A DNA stretch of 64,000 bases from Halictus rubicundus (taxonomy: Eukaryota; Arthropoda; Insecta; Hymenoptera; Halictidae). The stretch spans positions 10,773,822-10,837,821 of the forward strand of contig NC_135158.1 of NCBI RefSeq assembly GCF_050948215.1, given 5' to 3'. Below the pieces are notes generated by a model. That model ran no database searches. It had not been told where the DNA came from and worked only from the letters and a program-made list of their open reading frames with translations. Of the stretch, positions 48,165 to 62,000 are shown piece by piece (positions within the stretch are counted from its first letter, which is position 1; each line of letters starts with the position of its first letter). The position numbers were made by a program, and so were the translations under genes.

Positions 48165-50805
48165 TATATCATAGACTAGGCTTACCAGGTTCTTACGAAA
48201 ATTCGATACATCACGTACGCTGCAGCTATCTTCGATATAAATTACGCACGCGCGCAATATTAAGAAAATCCAATTTCCTTGCTGTGGGATCGTCGCGATA
48301 CGAGGGTGAACGGCCGACGTGAACGAATAGGTTTGCAGATCGACGACGCCAAGCTTACTAGAGAAAGAGAGAGAGAGAGGAAGTTAAGACTACTCTTAGT
48401 TTGTATATGCACACGGGAGTCTAAGGGCCGACGCAGGACAGGCCCGACGACTTTTGATTTGTTAGACAAACATTTCGGCTCATCTTCGACGGGGGTATGC
48501 CCGTCCTCGCGAAACTTCATAGAGGAAATTGCTGCGAAGCGGATAGCGTGCCGTAGGATAAGACGTTTGTACGCCAAGCACGATGAGTACACGGTATGTC
48601 GAGCCGATTCTGTGTGAGCACGCTCGAGAAAAGGATGTTTGCCTCCGAGGCATTTTAACGTCTTTATACACAGAGTGATCCGCTATAATCGCTCGGCGCT
48701 GATACCTTGCAATTAATAATGATCTCGAAAACAATTTATTTCAACTGCCATCGTCTTCAGCGAACTCCGAGGGAATTTTCAATTCATACGGTATCGCGTC
48801 CAAATATTATCTTCGAAAACTGTTGGGCGTGTCGTACTTTCCTCCATTTTCCCGTGAAATGAAAATATTCCGGTATTCCGTTCCCCGTAACTTGTCTCGT
48901 ATAGCTCGCAGACGGTTTTTATAAGCTTTTAAAACATGAAATAGAACATGTTAGTCTCATAATAGGAGAGAATGGAAAAATGTGTCACCAGTTTTACGAT
49001 TGTTCTACAGGGGTACTTTTATGGAGCAATAACTCTGTATCCGTTTTATGATTCGCAAATTGGACACAGCAATGGATGAAAAAAAAGCTGAAAATATCTT
49101 TCGCAGTTTAAACTCTGTTGAATCAGTCGTACATATTTGAATTATTTTTTTAATGGCACACATCTATTTGAGAATTTGTTGATCGGCATAAAATTACACT
49201 TATTTTTGCGATTTCACGTCCGATAGCCTTTTAGACTAATGTAATCATTTTATCGAAAATCTATATAATCTTTTATATTCCGTAAAAAACAAGTTTTTTC
49301 GCGTCTGTAATCGCATCCGTGGTTTTCTTTACCCTCGTAGAGGTAGCGAAGGACGTCTTAATTTCCAGGATGCACTTCATGTAATTTTCCCTTTTAGGGA
49401 AACGTAGTGGCCATTAGAGTGAAAAACTGCGAGGAAAGATTTTTAGTAAATTGCTAAACATTTTCATGGTAATGCAGTGGTGTCCCATTTATTTCTGTCG
49501 TCGTTAAAAAGCAACGACACTCGCTTTCCCCCTACCCCCTGTTTGTCATTCCCACAACGCAGAAGGTATCCGAATAATTTATTCGGCGTGTAACGAGCAG
49601 ATACTCAAGTGTTCCGATGGTAATGGTTATGCTAATTTATTAATCTCTGGCCTCTTAGGCAGGCGTCATTGTTTTCGAGGGAACTTTCACTGATTTCCCT
49701 CGAGCGGAAATCAAAGTACGTAAGTTCCGGATCGTTTAACGACCGATAAAGGAATACTTGTATCAGTGTCGAGTGCCAGCAAACTTTGCCAGAACGAGAC
49801 ATCTGCTTTTTGGCTGTAAACAACCATGAGCGTCTTGACAACTGTAATGTAGCTTTAATCGCGATACAAAGCGGCGTAGACTTATTTAGTATTTGCTGCT
49901 TGCCAACAGCTTCGCGCCCTCTTCATCTGTCACGCGCCATTTTTATCCTGGAATCAATCTACCCCCGACTTAACTCACGCGAGATAATCAAGTTAATATT
50001 TCGTCAGCAGGTTGTTTAAATATTACAGTAAATATTTAAGTATCTCATGGTAAATATATATGAATAAATTAAATAATGTTGTATCATTGAATAAAACTAG
50101 CACATAATAATTTGGATTTTTAATTTATTTTATTGCAACTTTTTTGTAAACGTTGCAGAAGAGCTTGTTTTCATGGAGCTTCTATTGTACAGAGTCTAAA
50201 ATATCTTTCTCTAGAAATTTCACAGGAACAGATAATTTTGTTGAGGTCGAGCAGAATTTTTTAACAAGACAGAAGAATTTATTATACGCCCCAGTTGAAA
50301 TACTTTTTGGATCCGCTGCGCCTTTCAATAGGTAAATAACTGTGCAGATTCCGTAGCGATGTTGATTACTAGGTGAAATTGGCTTTCATGCGGAATCGCG
50401 TTTGAAATTAACCCGAATCAAATTATGTCTACTATACGTCCGGGGGAATGTGAAAACTTGGACTTTCGAACTCATAGATTTCGTATGAAAAGTCCATCGG
50501 TCGTCCTGTGGAATGAAATAGTGGAGACAGAGAAGACCAACGTAATCTTTTGAGGCTTGGTGGGGGGAGATGGCTCGGAGCCCACTGGCGAGAAACTCGG
50601 TATACCATGCGACGGCCCCGCTCCTGCCGTTTGTCATTACGGCTGGCCACATTTTATTTATAATAATTGGTTAGAAACAGTTACGTGGTTCTGGCTTAAG
50701 GTGGGGACCGTGTGGAATTTATGAAGTCAAGGGGATCTGGACCGAGCCAGGAGATTCTGGGGTGTCTTGGTCTCTTGGAGGCAGTCCAGATGCGGCTACG
50801 CTTCG

Positions 50806-50832
50806 GCCAACCCCTTCGCATAAGGGTTTGGC
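50806..50832. repeat. Hairpin, 11-bp stem and 5-base loop
   Basis: GCCAACCCCTT and AAGGGTTTGGC pair at 10 of 11 positions plus one G-T/C-A difference, around the loop CGCAT. It lies within a GC-rich, repeat-free block (50690-50960) that stands out from AT-rich surroundings. There is no T run after it and no recognised RNA family. Confidence 0.7.
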
Positions 50833-51409
50833 TATCTTACCACGAAGAGACAGATCGCGTTGCCTGCCACGGACCATAGCCGGAATGATAAATGAGCGCG
50901 ATGTTGCTGTATAATCATGACTCTAAGATACCAATTGGGAACATCCTGCGTGTCCAACCTATGGTCATTCGACGTGCGACAACCTCAATACCTATGCCAT
51001 TCTATTCGGACACCTACAAACCCTACGGATATTCGTTAAATTAATTTTCTGATAGGAAAAGAACACATTTGACAAAATGTCACTTTAATAAAATCAAAAT
51101 GTAACTGTTGTACTACTTAACAAAAAGCAATGCAATTATATCTAGTTTTTCAATGATGATGGTGACACCTATCTAGAACATTTAAAAAATTTCTTCATGT
51201 ACCTATGTAGCATAAATATGATTTTTGGTCCCATTCGAAATAATGCCACAGAAAAACAAAATTCGTTCTTATTAAGAATATAATCGGTAGTTATTAAGTA
51301 AGCAGGGACAAAACAATGCAGGAGAGACAATGGAATCAATCTGGATCGCAAGTCATCTCGAATGCCACTGCCATTTTAGTTATTCCACGAGAGTCACTCC
51401 CACTAGCTG

Positions 51410-51414
<5 letters not shown>

Positions 51415-51476
<62 letters not shown>

Positions 51477-51478
51477 GC
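51415..51478. repeat. CT dinucleotide microsatellite, long
   Basis: An almost uninterrupted TC/CT run of about 26 units is followed by a short interrupted part (TGTCTCTC). It explains the serine/leucine run (+) and arginine/glutamate run (-) of overlapping ORFs. Confidence 0.95.
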
Positions 51479-51673
51479 TTCCTCTCTTTCGTAGCGTACG
51501 CATTACCAATGTAAATCCCAGATCCTCCTCTCGTGACTTTTTGTCGGGCGAATCCTCGCAAATCGGTTTGAATACGTACGGCGTGCAAAGTGCAGAGACC
51601 AGCCAAGTCTAGGCACCTCAACCTTGGCTGTAGGTCGTTGGTTCCCTGTCTCGGGGGTGCGAGAGAACACCCC

Positions 51674-51714
51674 CTCTTTCTCTCTCTCTCTCTCTCTCTC
51701 TCACTCTCTCTCTC
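51674..51714. repeat. CT dinucleotide microsatellite, second array
   Basis: About 20 CT units with a single CA interruption, 200 bp downstream of the first array and on the same strand. Confidence 0.93.
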
Positions 51715-51835
51715 GGTTCCCTATTCCCGGTCTTGGTGTAGGGCGCGAACATTCACATAATTTCTCGCGACTTGATGCCAAACCGTTCTTCACCGGACCA
51801 GCCGACGAATTGTAGGCAGCCCCGCGCCACCTTCA

Positions 51836-51882
51836 TTGCTGCCGCCATCACTACCACCATCGTCATCACCATCACCATCATC
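51836..51882. repeat. CAT/CAC trinucleotide run
   Basis: CATCACTACCACCATCGTCA continues as CCATCACCATCATC. Read on the + strand in one frame it is histidine-rich; on the minus strand it gives MVMVM and AAAM residues. With microsatellites on both sides I treat it as simple sequence. Confidence 0.7.
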
Positions 51883-54800
51883 CGCGCCACCGACGGCAAC
51901 GGCCAAGTCCCCGACGTTATTGCTGATCCCGGAGATTTATGACGGACCTCCCGCACACATGGCGCTTTAATTATGTGTGCTAGCCGAAATGAATTGGCGA
52001 ATATTTTATACGACAGGAAACTAGGATCCCTCTTTGAACCACCACCGTTTCCTTCAGTCGCCGATTTATTGCACGGCTTATTTATTCGGGGCCTCTTGCC
52101 GAGTCCTAGATCCCGGATTCGATAAAACGCTGTAAGATAATATCTTCATATTACAATTAATTATAAAATCCTTAAATATTTCCAGTACAAACTTTTGTTA
52201 CCCTTCAACAAATTTTAATTAATTCATAGCGGCGTTCGTAAAGTTTTACGCGAACCATCCCTCTCGAAATGTACTCCGTAAAACTTGACGAACACGGTTT
52301 TAAACAAATACACACGAGTTTCGTACTGTTTATAAAAATAATTTCACAAATTCGTACATTTTTATAACGATGTTCAGTTTGTTGAGAAATATACGCAAAA
52401 TATAAGCTCTCAGCGGAATGTGTTTGAGAACTGTGCAGGATGCTGTGTCATTTTTTGCAACAGGATCTGTAACAATACTTTTCCATGTTATGGCAGAAAG
52501 AATGTTCCTCATGCCTTTCCTTTTTTCGTTTCTGTGGCTGTTACATAAAACTCGCCATAATTCTGGCCAGTGCACCGACGTGACTTAGCACGGTCCCACG
52601 TTTCGTCACAGGGCTCGGCTGCATACGAAAAAGTTGGCCGTGTTCTTCCTAATCCAGAAAAATCTGGTTAACCCACTTGCACGTAAGGCTGCAGATATCT
52701 GGAAAGCACGCGGCGTTCGAGAGCCCGAGAATTCGAAATTTATCTTGTAATCCCATTAAATGAAGTTTCGTGACCACCGTTAACGCTGTGGTCGGTCATG
52801 GGCGGGAAAAGAATGGAGAGTATTAGATTGAGCCAATTGAACAATTCGTTCTCTGCAAATATCTCTAACTGACACAAGGGACGAAACTTTCACGATGATT
52901 TCACTAAAACCCTATTTATTGCCAGATGAATACAAACACATTCGACATCGATTGCATATTGCTTATTACATTTATGCAGATCGAGTGGGTTTAACATGAA
53001 CAATTTTTTATTCCGAGAAGCAAATAAGGTCACCTGACAATCCCGTTCGAATAATAAAATGTAGAAGCCTCGGAGAGAGTTAAATCCCCTGTGACCTTAT
53101 TCTGATATAGAACCTAAAATGAAAATTCCGTTAAAGCCATGCTTTTTCGAACAAATAGTTTCGTTTCGTTATTTCCGCGCATAAAAACTCGTCGAAAAAT
53201 ATTTCGGAGTACCGTCGGATGTTAACGTCATTTTCGACCGGTAAAATCTATTATCTTAATCCGAAGGATTTAAAAAGATTATCGGAGGCAACGAGGCAAA
53301 ATCAATGTTAAGCTGTTAACTTCATATAGTAGGAAACGTGATGCCGCATAAAAGTAATCGGTGAACTGCGGTATGATCGTAAAATTAATAGACGTTGAAT
53401 TTTCAAGGCATTAGCGAATCAACGGAGGCCGTAAACCTGGACGTCGTCTATTAAATGGACCTAGACGTATCGTAAATCGTGATGTTCAAGAACGCGTTGC
53501 GATAAAGTTTTATATTCCCTTCCCACCGGGGGTGTATCTCGTTCGTCCGCAAATGGAACTTAAGTAAAACAAAAGCTGACAAGAAGATCACACAAACATG
53601 GATCCGATACGCAGATAAAATGGCTAAAACTATCTCGAATAGATCGCTTCAGAGCTCCATAACCTCACTTCGAAAGATTTTTAATCAAGAAAATAATCGG
53701 AAAATGGAACAATTACTGGAAAATTCATGCACCGGTTAAGTTTCACCTTGGCAACCCAGAAATTTTCAACTTTTTACTATATAATCTTGTACATCTTGAC
53801 GGAAAAATGGCAAAAATCGAAGTTTTAATGCGAGGTACTTACTGGTTCAAAAGTTATGCGTGTTTGAAGTTGAGCGATTTTAACACGTTAGGGACGCGGC
53901 CATGTTCGTGTGTGTTCAGCATGGCGCGTCGTTTCACGAGCGGAACCGCTCGATGGCAGCACAAGCACGCGCTGATGTCGATAACGTACATTTGCAAGCG
54001 TGGTCGGCCCTACGAGGTAAACCCTACGAACAACAAATGACCGAAGATCATCGAAGTCACTAATAACCTAAGATGCTGATGCGACTCTGAACTCCTCACA
54101 TAAAGAGTCCTTTTTCTATACACATCTTGTTGCTCCGCATGGGAATCTCTGTCTTTGAATACGTATCGACACTCCTGTTCTCACGTAGGGACCATCTGGT
54201 GTCATCCGTGTATTTCTCGCTCCCGGGACGACACTAATTGGATGATTCAATACCGCGGAAACGTGATCGGAAATGCGATCGTACAGGCGCCACGATTCGT
54301 TACATGCAATTTTTCTACGCGGATACTCCCCCATCCCCCCGCTTTCTCCCCCGGTAGATAAAAGTGGAAAGAGATACAAAGATCGATCGGACACGTGCGG
54401 TGGCGCGTATCAATGACGTTCGGCTAATGACGTCAAAATGCGTGCAGTCATTACATTCTTTCCCTTGTGATCTCCGATATCGCGGGCCCCGAATTCTCCC
54501 AGGGGTGGCAAACGTTGTTATTTTGTTTGAAATATTCGAAATTGCACCGCTCGCGCGGAAACACATTAGACACGCGCGCTGCAAAGTGTAATGGAAAATG
54601 TGTGTTCGTAACGCGATTGAAAGCCAATTGTTTTTGTGCCACAGGCTATTTACTTTGTCGATATGCATTGCTAATAATAAGAGAAATAACAATAAATGTC
54701 GCTGCACCGTAAATTCGTTTCGCTCAAAATCCACGGTTCGTCTGTCCGTTGTCTGCTACATGTTTGTATTTTATATTTACGTCCATACAGTGCTTATCAA

Positions 54801-56479
54801 ATTAGAGCCACTAACATAAACTGGCGGGTCTACAACGAGGCAACCAATTTTTGTAGCAAGGTTTAGCTGCACGGAATTTTCAATATTCAGCATATATAGA
54901 ATAAAAGAAAATATATTTAATGCACAGGAGATCCAAAAAGTATCTTAACACTACGTTTCTAATTCTCGAAAAATTATGTATGTTATACGTTCAAAAGACT
55001 TTCTTCACCATCTTGTCTATTACCTTGAGTCGTGGAATAATTCCGCAGGCTCCAGAAGACTTCGTACGTATTAATATAATTATTCCGAGATATTTGGCGT
55101 GGAAATTAAAAGAAAGAACGCGATAACAAATGTAGATTACAGTCGGAAACGCGAAGACGAATGAGAAAGTGAAGACAAGAATAGACGAGGAAGGGAAAGA
55201 AATTGAATGGAATTAAAATAGTTTTCAGGTGCCGCGCTGGCGTTGCCCATGAATATGTAAATTCGTTTTGCGAGGAAAGACGTCTCATACAGGCAGCACG
55301 TCATTTTACGCCGGGTTAAGGCCTCCGGATAATCCCTTCATACGTATCGTTTGACAATCGTTACACTGTTCTTCCGATACATGCTTTTTTTTGTCCACCG
55401 GTCTTTGTCGCGTGTCTACATGATTAATGATCCGGACTCATTGGCGGAGAGCTTGCAGTACACCGAAAACGATCGGCTATCGACGAATTATGCGTGCGTT
55501 AACGAAACAACGGACTAAACTACAAAGCAGAAATTTCTTGTCTGTAGTGTACACTGGAAATATATTAGATATTTCGATGCGTTAAATTCTGCGAAGCAGA
55601 AAAACACAAATTTTTGTTACATATCCGTACCTGTGACGCTGTGTTAAGTGTATTGAATATTTAATTAAAAAAATTGTTAAACACTTTTTGTATACGGCAT
55701 GCAACGAGGACATTTTCTTTAATTGTTTTTATTTCTTCAAATATTTTTTCGTGATTTCCTTGGATTTATAATTTACTAAAGATTCATCGAAAGCTCCCAT
55801 AGATTTAAGTGTTTTATCATTTTTGAAATTAATAAAGTTAGCTTCGACCGTCAGTAAAATATCTGACATCATTTTTGTATGAAGAGTGTGACAGTTTTTT
55901 ATGACTGGAAGTTTGCCTACACGCACAATCTGTATCTGCACTAAAACGTGTAAAAACCACCATCACTCACGTAAACGGCACATAATAATTCATAATTTTT
56001 TCTGTTTTAGGTAAGTCGTAATAAATCTACTGTAACGTGGCGTCAAGCAAAAACTGAAAGGTAGTTATTTTCAATACTCTTAAGTCGAAGAAGGACAAAG
56101 AACGAAGCAGATGTCGCACGGTGGCTTCATGCCAATTTAGGACGGTGCTTGCAATCAAATTACACGGAAACACTTTATCTTAATGACCACGTTTCGGCAC
56201 AGCACGGATTCCGGCATTCGTAGAAACTCTGCGTTCCTGAAGACGTGTTCGCATTAACATGTTTACTTTGTATTCAATAAGTGTGATGTGCATACTTCAT
56301 CGAATACACAGATACAACGTATCTATTAATAAATAATGCAAATAAAAATCCTTATGCTTCTTCGACAGTTCAACGAATTTTGAATTTAGCAATAACATCT
56401 GTAAGAAACACAGTGTATTGATCCTTTGGGCAACCAATAATACTTCAATAATATTAATTCATGTTAAATTAATTTTGTC

Positions 56480-56640
56480 CATGACCAATTCTACTTGCTA
56501 CAAGTAGCAACTTGATGATTTTTGAACTCGATTTTCTGGAAAACGAGACGTTAAACAAAAACATTTTGCTCCTTCTTTTTGACTTCTTTTTGCATATAGA
56601 ATCCGACCGCTTGTACCATAATTTCGGAAACACCCTGTAC
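56480..56640 (-). repeat. Dispersed repeat ending TACAGGGTG, copy 1
   Basis: From about CATGACCAA to ACACCCTGTAC it aligns with 58870-59030. Shared blocks are CAAGTAG, AACTCGATTTTC-GGAAAAC, CCTTCTT-TTGA-TT-TTTTTGCAT, TAGAATC and ACACCCTGTAC. On the minus strand it starts TACAGGGTG, a start I know from widespread arthropod repeats of uncertain class. It is non-coding. Identity between the copies is moderate, about 70 percent by eye. Confidence 0.65.
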
Positions 56641-57644
56641 GTTTCACTAAAAATTGCGCAGAATTCTCATGCTTCATGAGTTACTGTTAAGCATTACATT
56701 ACATATAAACTTTCTTTTCTCTTCTGTGTAATTATTAGAGATAAAAAAGTTCTAATCATGGTAACCCTGATGAAAACCGTTTAGCAAGGGGTTAGCAGAT
56801 GGAACGAATTCATTCGACCCAGAAAAAAGTATAAAGTAGAAAAGGTTCGCCTCCGCGAAGGGTTAACGTAATTCGTTCCCCCAAAAAATAAAGGAAATTC
56901 GCGAGGAAAGCTACAATATAATGCGGGATTAATTTCCGGCGAAATTAATGTAGTTAACAAAAAAAAAAAAAGAGAGAAAGAACCAGGGGTGATTCGCCTA
57001 AAAATGCATGAGTTTTACGCTCTGAAATATCCTATCCGCAAGATAAGAGCTATTTATGCATCGGTTATTTAAATGCAAATTCCTCCCACAAATATTGGTG
57101 TCCCGTTAAAACAAAAAAAAAAAAAAAAGAAAAAGAAAGAAAAAAAGGGGCAAGAAGTCGAGCGAGCTCGGTGGAGGGTCTGCGCTTACACCTTAATCCG
57201 CGAAACAAAGCGGAACGGTTACATCCATCGATTTAATACGAAGCACCATTGAAAATGCATGGTGGTTCTCGAAAACCGTACTTCGCGGATCGGAAGAAGA
57301 AGGAGAGAACCGGGCGAAGGGGGTGGCGAACGCTGAGAGGCGAAACAAAGAAAGGACGCGTATTACCTAGGCGAGTGTGTACATGCAGCCCATAAACCCC
57401 TTTGCTTTATCCCGGCGCGGCCGAAGGTACACGGTGCTGTTCTGCGATCGTTAATTTCACTCGGGGAGAAATACCGAGGTCGTTTCTGCAAAAACCGTAG
57501 GCGATCCGGCTTCCACTGAGCGTTCCTGGAGCTTTCCGCTCGGAATCGGGGGAAAGGGAGAGACCACGGGAGAGAGGGACCTCTACGTGCTACCAGAGAG
57601 TAAAGTAAGAGAGAAAGGGAGGAAGGGTGAGAGAAAGGGAGCGA

Positions 57645-57693
<49 letters not shown>

Positions 57694-58869
57694 GTGGTCC
57701 TGGTTTGGGGTCTCGACGGCTCTGCTAACTTATTTTACGCTGATCTCGCCTCTCCATTCGATTCGCCAGGTTACCATTGCCGCAGGAAAAGCTTTTTTTC
57801 TATCTCCCGGCACAGACGACGAAACTTCTCGTGCGCGTCGACTTTGTCCAGAAAAATGTTGCCTCGAAATCCGTGGGGCCGTGCATCACCGTGGAATACG
57901 GCCGGGACGACGTCGCAATTACACTACACTTCAATGGGGGACTTTCGGCCGTGTGTTTTTAATTCCGAGAACGACCACGGGCGCGAAGTCGCCGCCGCAA
58001 ATCCCGCCCCGCTACCAATCGTTGGAACCCGCGTGATTAAGTTACTCCGCCCGGCAAAGACACAAAAGATCCCTGGTTTCGTTTAGAAGCTTTTTTACGG
58101 GGCCATCGGTCGATGCTAATTACAGTTAACAAGAAATTCTAAACACTTTGACCTGCTCTGCGAAAACAGCGGAGAACCATTTCTACGTGAGGATTCTCGC
58201 GAGGGTTTCTGCAGAGCGAGCAGCTTTGTCTCTCGATCCCTTTGGTTAAAAATTCATTTTTAGTTTTCTCCAGTCTCCGTTTGCTAGCTCCATTTCTGCG
58301 GCGTAACGTGTTCTTTGTTGCTAGTTGATGTGCCTGGAATGATGTTCATAGATGCGCACATGGTTAAAAGTGGGCGCGTTGGGTTTGTTATTAGTGGATA
58401 ATGGTACTTTATGATATAGTGTGTGGTTTGGGAAAGTCAATTAATTACTTGTTTAGTGGAGTATGCCAAACCGGAAGTAATTGGTTATGAAACGTAGTTT
58501 GTTATATTGTTAGAGATAATTCGTTCCGGGCTCATAATCTAAAGCAAAGTTACCATAATAATTTAGTTTGCCATGTACTGTGGATACACCAATTTTCTCC
58601 TTTTGTTAACATGTAGCGTTTATATTAATTTAATGTCATATGCTACTATGCATGCTCCGACAGTGGCGTTACTCTAAATGGTGTCAAAACGTATGGGGTA
58701 AACGAAACAGTAATTCGATTCAGAACGTAGTGTTTCACATTACATTCAAAAACAAGTTGAAAAAAGTATTCACATTTTTTGGTTTCGCGGCTCGTTTTCG
58801 AGTAGATTCAGTTCGAAAATGTATTTGATACGTGCGCTACTAGATACGAATCGGCTGGCGCGTCTGAGC
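56641..58869. other. Non-coding stretch between two copies of a dispersed repeat
   Basis: A-rich runs occur at 56961-56973 and 57113-57129 and a GA microsatellite at 57651-57690. The ORFs at 57587-58036 and 57694-58086 overlap in different frames, start in or next to the GA run and carry no motif, so they are not called genes. Confidence 0.6.
57651..57690. repeat. GA dinucleotide microsatellite
   Basis: About 20 GA units follow a purine-rich lead-in from 57600. It gives an alternating arginine/glutamate stretch in the overlapping frame. Confidence 0.93.
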
Positions 58870-59030
58870 ATGGCCAACTTATTCTACTTACTGCAAGTAG
58901 TAGAGCGCGCAATCCCGAGAATCCTCAAACTCGATTTTCCCGGAAAACTAGGCGTCAACCGGAAAAATGTTATTCCTTCTTCTTGATTTGTTTTTGCATG
59001 TAGAATCACCCCCTGGGAACACCCTGTACA
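58870..59030 (-). repeat. Dispersed repeat ending TACAGGGTG, copy 2
   Basis: Partner of 56480-56640, in the same orientation and 2.4 kb away. It reads GGGAACACCCTGTAC at its + strand end. The part to the left (about 58820-58870, GCGCTACTAGATACGAATCG) may also belong to the repeat but is not matched in copy 1. Confidence 0.65.
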
Positions 59031-62000
59031 GTACTGTAGATTTAAATCGGTATTTATCCAAAATTAAAATTGTTCGTATCAATTGCAACGGATGGGAATC
59101 AAGCAGAATTTTTTTCCGTTAATAATTTCAATAAGCTGAAACATCGGTGTTTTTTAATTTTTTTAATTTCTCTGTTGCTTCAAATACGGTATAATTTTTA
59201 TTATAAATTCATAAAATCCGGAGTTTAATGATTATTCAGTAACAGTATCGGTAACATGTTAAAAGAGAGACCTGCTCTCGCGCTCGTGACGAAAGGTGTA
59301 TGCAGATGGAATGTAAAAACTGAAACAGTCCACGTCCGGTGAATCCGGTTGGTAAACTCCTTCGCCGGTACAGAAAGAAAAGGGACTTTGGTCGGATAAC
59401 CGCCTCAAAGTCGGAATGTTTCCATTTCGAATGGGGAAACAATTTTAATTTACCAACCGGCCGTTACTGTCTCTTGCTTCCTCCTTCTCGCGCGGACTTT
59501 CTTTCCCTCTCTCTCTGTTTCGTCTCTCTCTCTCTCTCGTTTCTCTTCCACCCCCCCTCTCTCCCCCTCTCTTTCCAGCCTCTCCTCTCCACTCAATCGT
59601 ACCGTGGGTGAATACCCATTCGTTGTAACGGCTTTGTTTCATTTAACAGACCGACCGGCGGCCGTTCTCCCCTCAGGCTCCGCCATTCGTACCGGTAGTT
59701 CGTTTAAAGCCAGGCTTTATTACTGACTACTGGAAAAATTGATGTCCACACGCTAATGAATCCAATCTACACCGGGAACCCCTTCAACGCAATGTCGTTT
59801 CTATTCAAGTCGCCGGGAAAGTGAACTATAATTTGTTCCGTCTGCATGCAAATTGAATTTGTCAACGGATACGAGTATCGAACAAGAACGGAAAAAAAGG
59901 AACGATCGAAACGACGAAAAGGAACAAAGGAACAAGGAGGAAACGAGAATTAATATCGTCGACTTGAATGTTGGAATAAATTTCCGAAGCATTTCCCCAC
60001 CACCCGCCCCCACCCTTTTTGTTTGTAATTCTTTGAGGCAAGAACGAATGTTTTCCATTCGCGACGAGATACACGCCATAGCGTTTTATGTTCGTTCGGT
60101 GGTTGGCGCGATTGTTCTCCGTTTCCTTTTTTCCCCCAGTGGACTGAATTTTTTCTCGGCGAGACAGCAGAAGGGACGGGGAAACGGAGCACAATTATTA
60201 GAACGCGGATGGTGTTAATGTCTTAACTGCATGAGGATTTTTGTCCCCCGGCCGGAGAAGGAACTACTTTGTCCCTTAGACGGTATCGTAAACAGGGCTT
60301 GTTACTGTCTAAAACGTAAAGCCCGTCGACGGGTCTGCCTCCAAACAACGGGAGTAATGAGAAACTTTTAATTAAAACCTCGGCGAGTCCGAAGCAATCG
60401 AGAAGCGGAACAATGAGAGAAGAAATACGACGTTAATGGAATTCCTTCTTTTTTTTTTTATGAGACCGCTTTTGTCTTTGATAAGGCAGCAGTATAGCCG
60501 CGGACGACGAATACCGGCTAATCGAAAATTTCTTTGTAAGATTATTCGAACTTTCGGTAGGACAAAGCCGATCGTATTGTCCGCGGTTAAGTGACCGATA
60601 CACCTTGGTTGTACTCGATGGACCACCGTCGATATCGAATACTCTTCCGTCCGACCGGTGGTTAGGAGATAATTTTCGGAAAGGTACGACGATTTCGGCC
60701 GCTCGAAGTTCACTTTCACCGCTATGAATCACACACGACCTCTCCTTCGATTTCGCTACGTGCTTCGATTGTTGATTCGCGGCGATGTTGGCTGAAAGCT
60801 CGGAATCGCTCTGTGAATCGAAGGAAATAGAGATATCCCCGGTAATTCGACAAATCTAAGTAGAAATTATTTTATCGACGAGTTGACCGTCGCTCAATTA
60901 CATTTGGTGTACGAACTAACTGGACTAAAATACATTCTTCGAAATAATCCTCATACATGTATCTACTACATCTTGCAATTCTTGGACCTCTAATATTGTA
61001 GTAAAATAAAGTTACAATTGATAAATTCTGAGAGCCACGGATTAAGTACACTTAATATCCACAACCATCTCGCATTCTTTGTAAAAAGTGCCAAATTTCA
61101 TACATAGTTTTAGATTTTCAACATTATATTAATACGTTCGCTAGCATCGCGGGAATGACGACGGTTCCCAAAAACTTATCAGAATCGAAGTGACGGTGAT
61201 TTATTACTCAGAAAATGGTTAAAAAGTTGTAAAACGTAACTATCTCATACAAAACTTGGTTCTTGAAAACATAAAGTACTCTGTGAGGCACATTGCTTTG
61301 ACTCTATTAACATGTCTGATCATCGCTTGACTGTTCTACTTACAGTAGTAGTATAATACTGAAGTACAATACTTTGTTTCATCAAAAAAGCAGCTTTGGC
61401 TGAAATAATTACAAGATTCCATAAATTTCACAATTTGTTGAATAACGTGACATACTTTTTAGTGTGTTATTATAACTTGTAGACAAAGAAAAATTATTCA
61501 ATCACGTCTAACTTGTCGAAAGGGTATTTAATAATTAAATAATATAAAAATGTTTTTCAGTATATTCATGTACACACATGATTTTGAGAAGTGTCTATTA
61601 TTATTTGCACATTTTTTAACATAACAATTCTCTCTTGTGCTCTATTATCGTGCCAGTAATAGCGACAGGAACAGTTTACGCGTTGATGTTTTCACTGCTC
61701 GTGTCGGGTGAACGCGTTCAACGTAACGATTCAGTCGATAAGGTGTTAATGATTTCAGATTTCCGCTTCTAATCAATCGCGTCAACGCGTTTCATTCTCC
61801 TCTTACAACTCGACGAAATGTGCATGCGTGTAATGCGGTTTCCAGCTGCGCCTGCGGTTCCGGGTGTTGAACAACAAATCCGATGGGACTTCGACGGTGT
61901 TCCGGGTTTACTCGTTCTTTTATAATTAAATGTTCATAGCCACAGTAGAAATGAACGGTTCGTGCTCTTCCGCGCGACTGTGCTCCACACATTTTTTCCA

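Larger units (their letters stand above)
48165..56479. other. Non-coding stretch, microsatellite-rich, no gene recognised
   Basis: A GA run (48368-48380) lies in ORFs open on both strands. An 11-bp stem hairpin lies at 50806-50832. Large CT arrays occupy 51415-51478 and 51674-51714, and a CAT/CAC run 51836-51882. 54788 begins CAGTGCTTATCAAATTAGAG, reminiscent of a Tc1-type end. AT-rich sequence fills 55560-56460. I recognise no protein. Confidence 0.6.

Noticed and set aside
48260..48617. 110-112 codon ORFs on both strands just after mariner copy 2
   Set aside because: They span a GA run and are open on both strands; not similar to transposase or any family I know.
51415..51714. Regularly repeated sequence as a possible CRISPR array
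   Set aside because: These are contiguous dinucleotide microsatellites with no repeat-spacer alternation, in an animal genome.
57587..58086. 149- and 130-codon ORFs in two frames
   Set aside because: They begin in or next to a 40-bp GA microsatellite and overlap each other in different frames without motifs.
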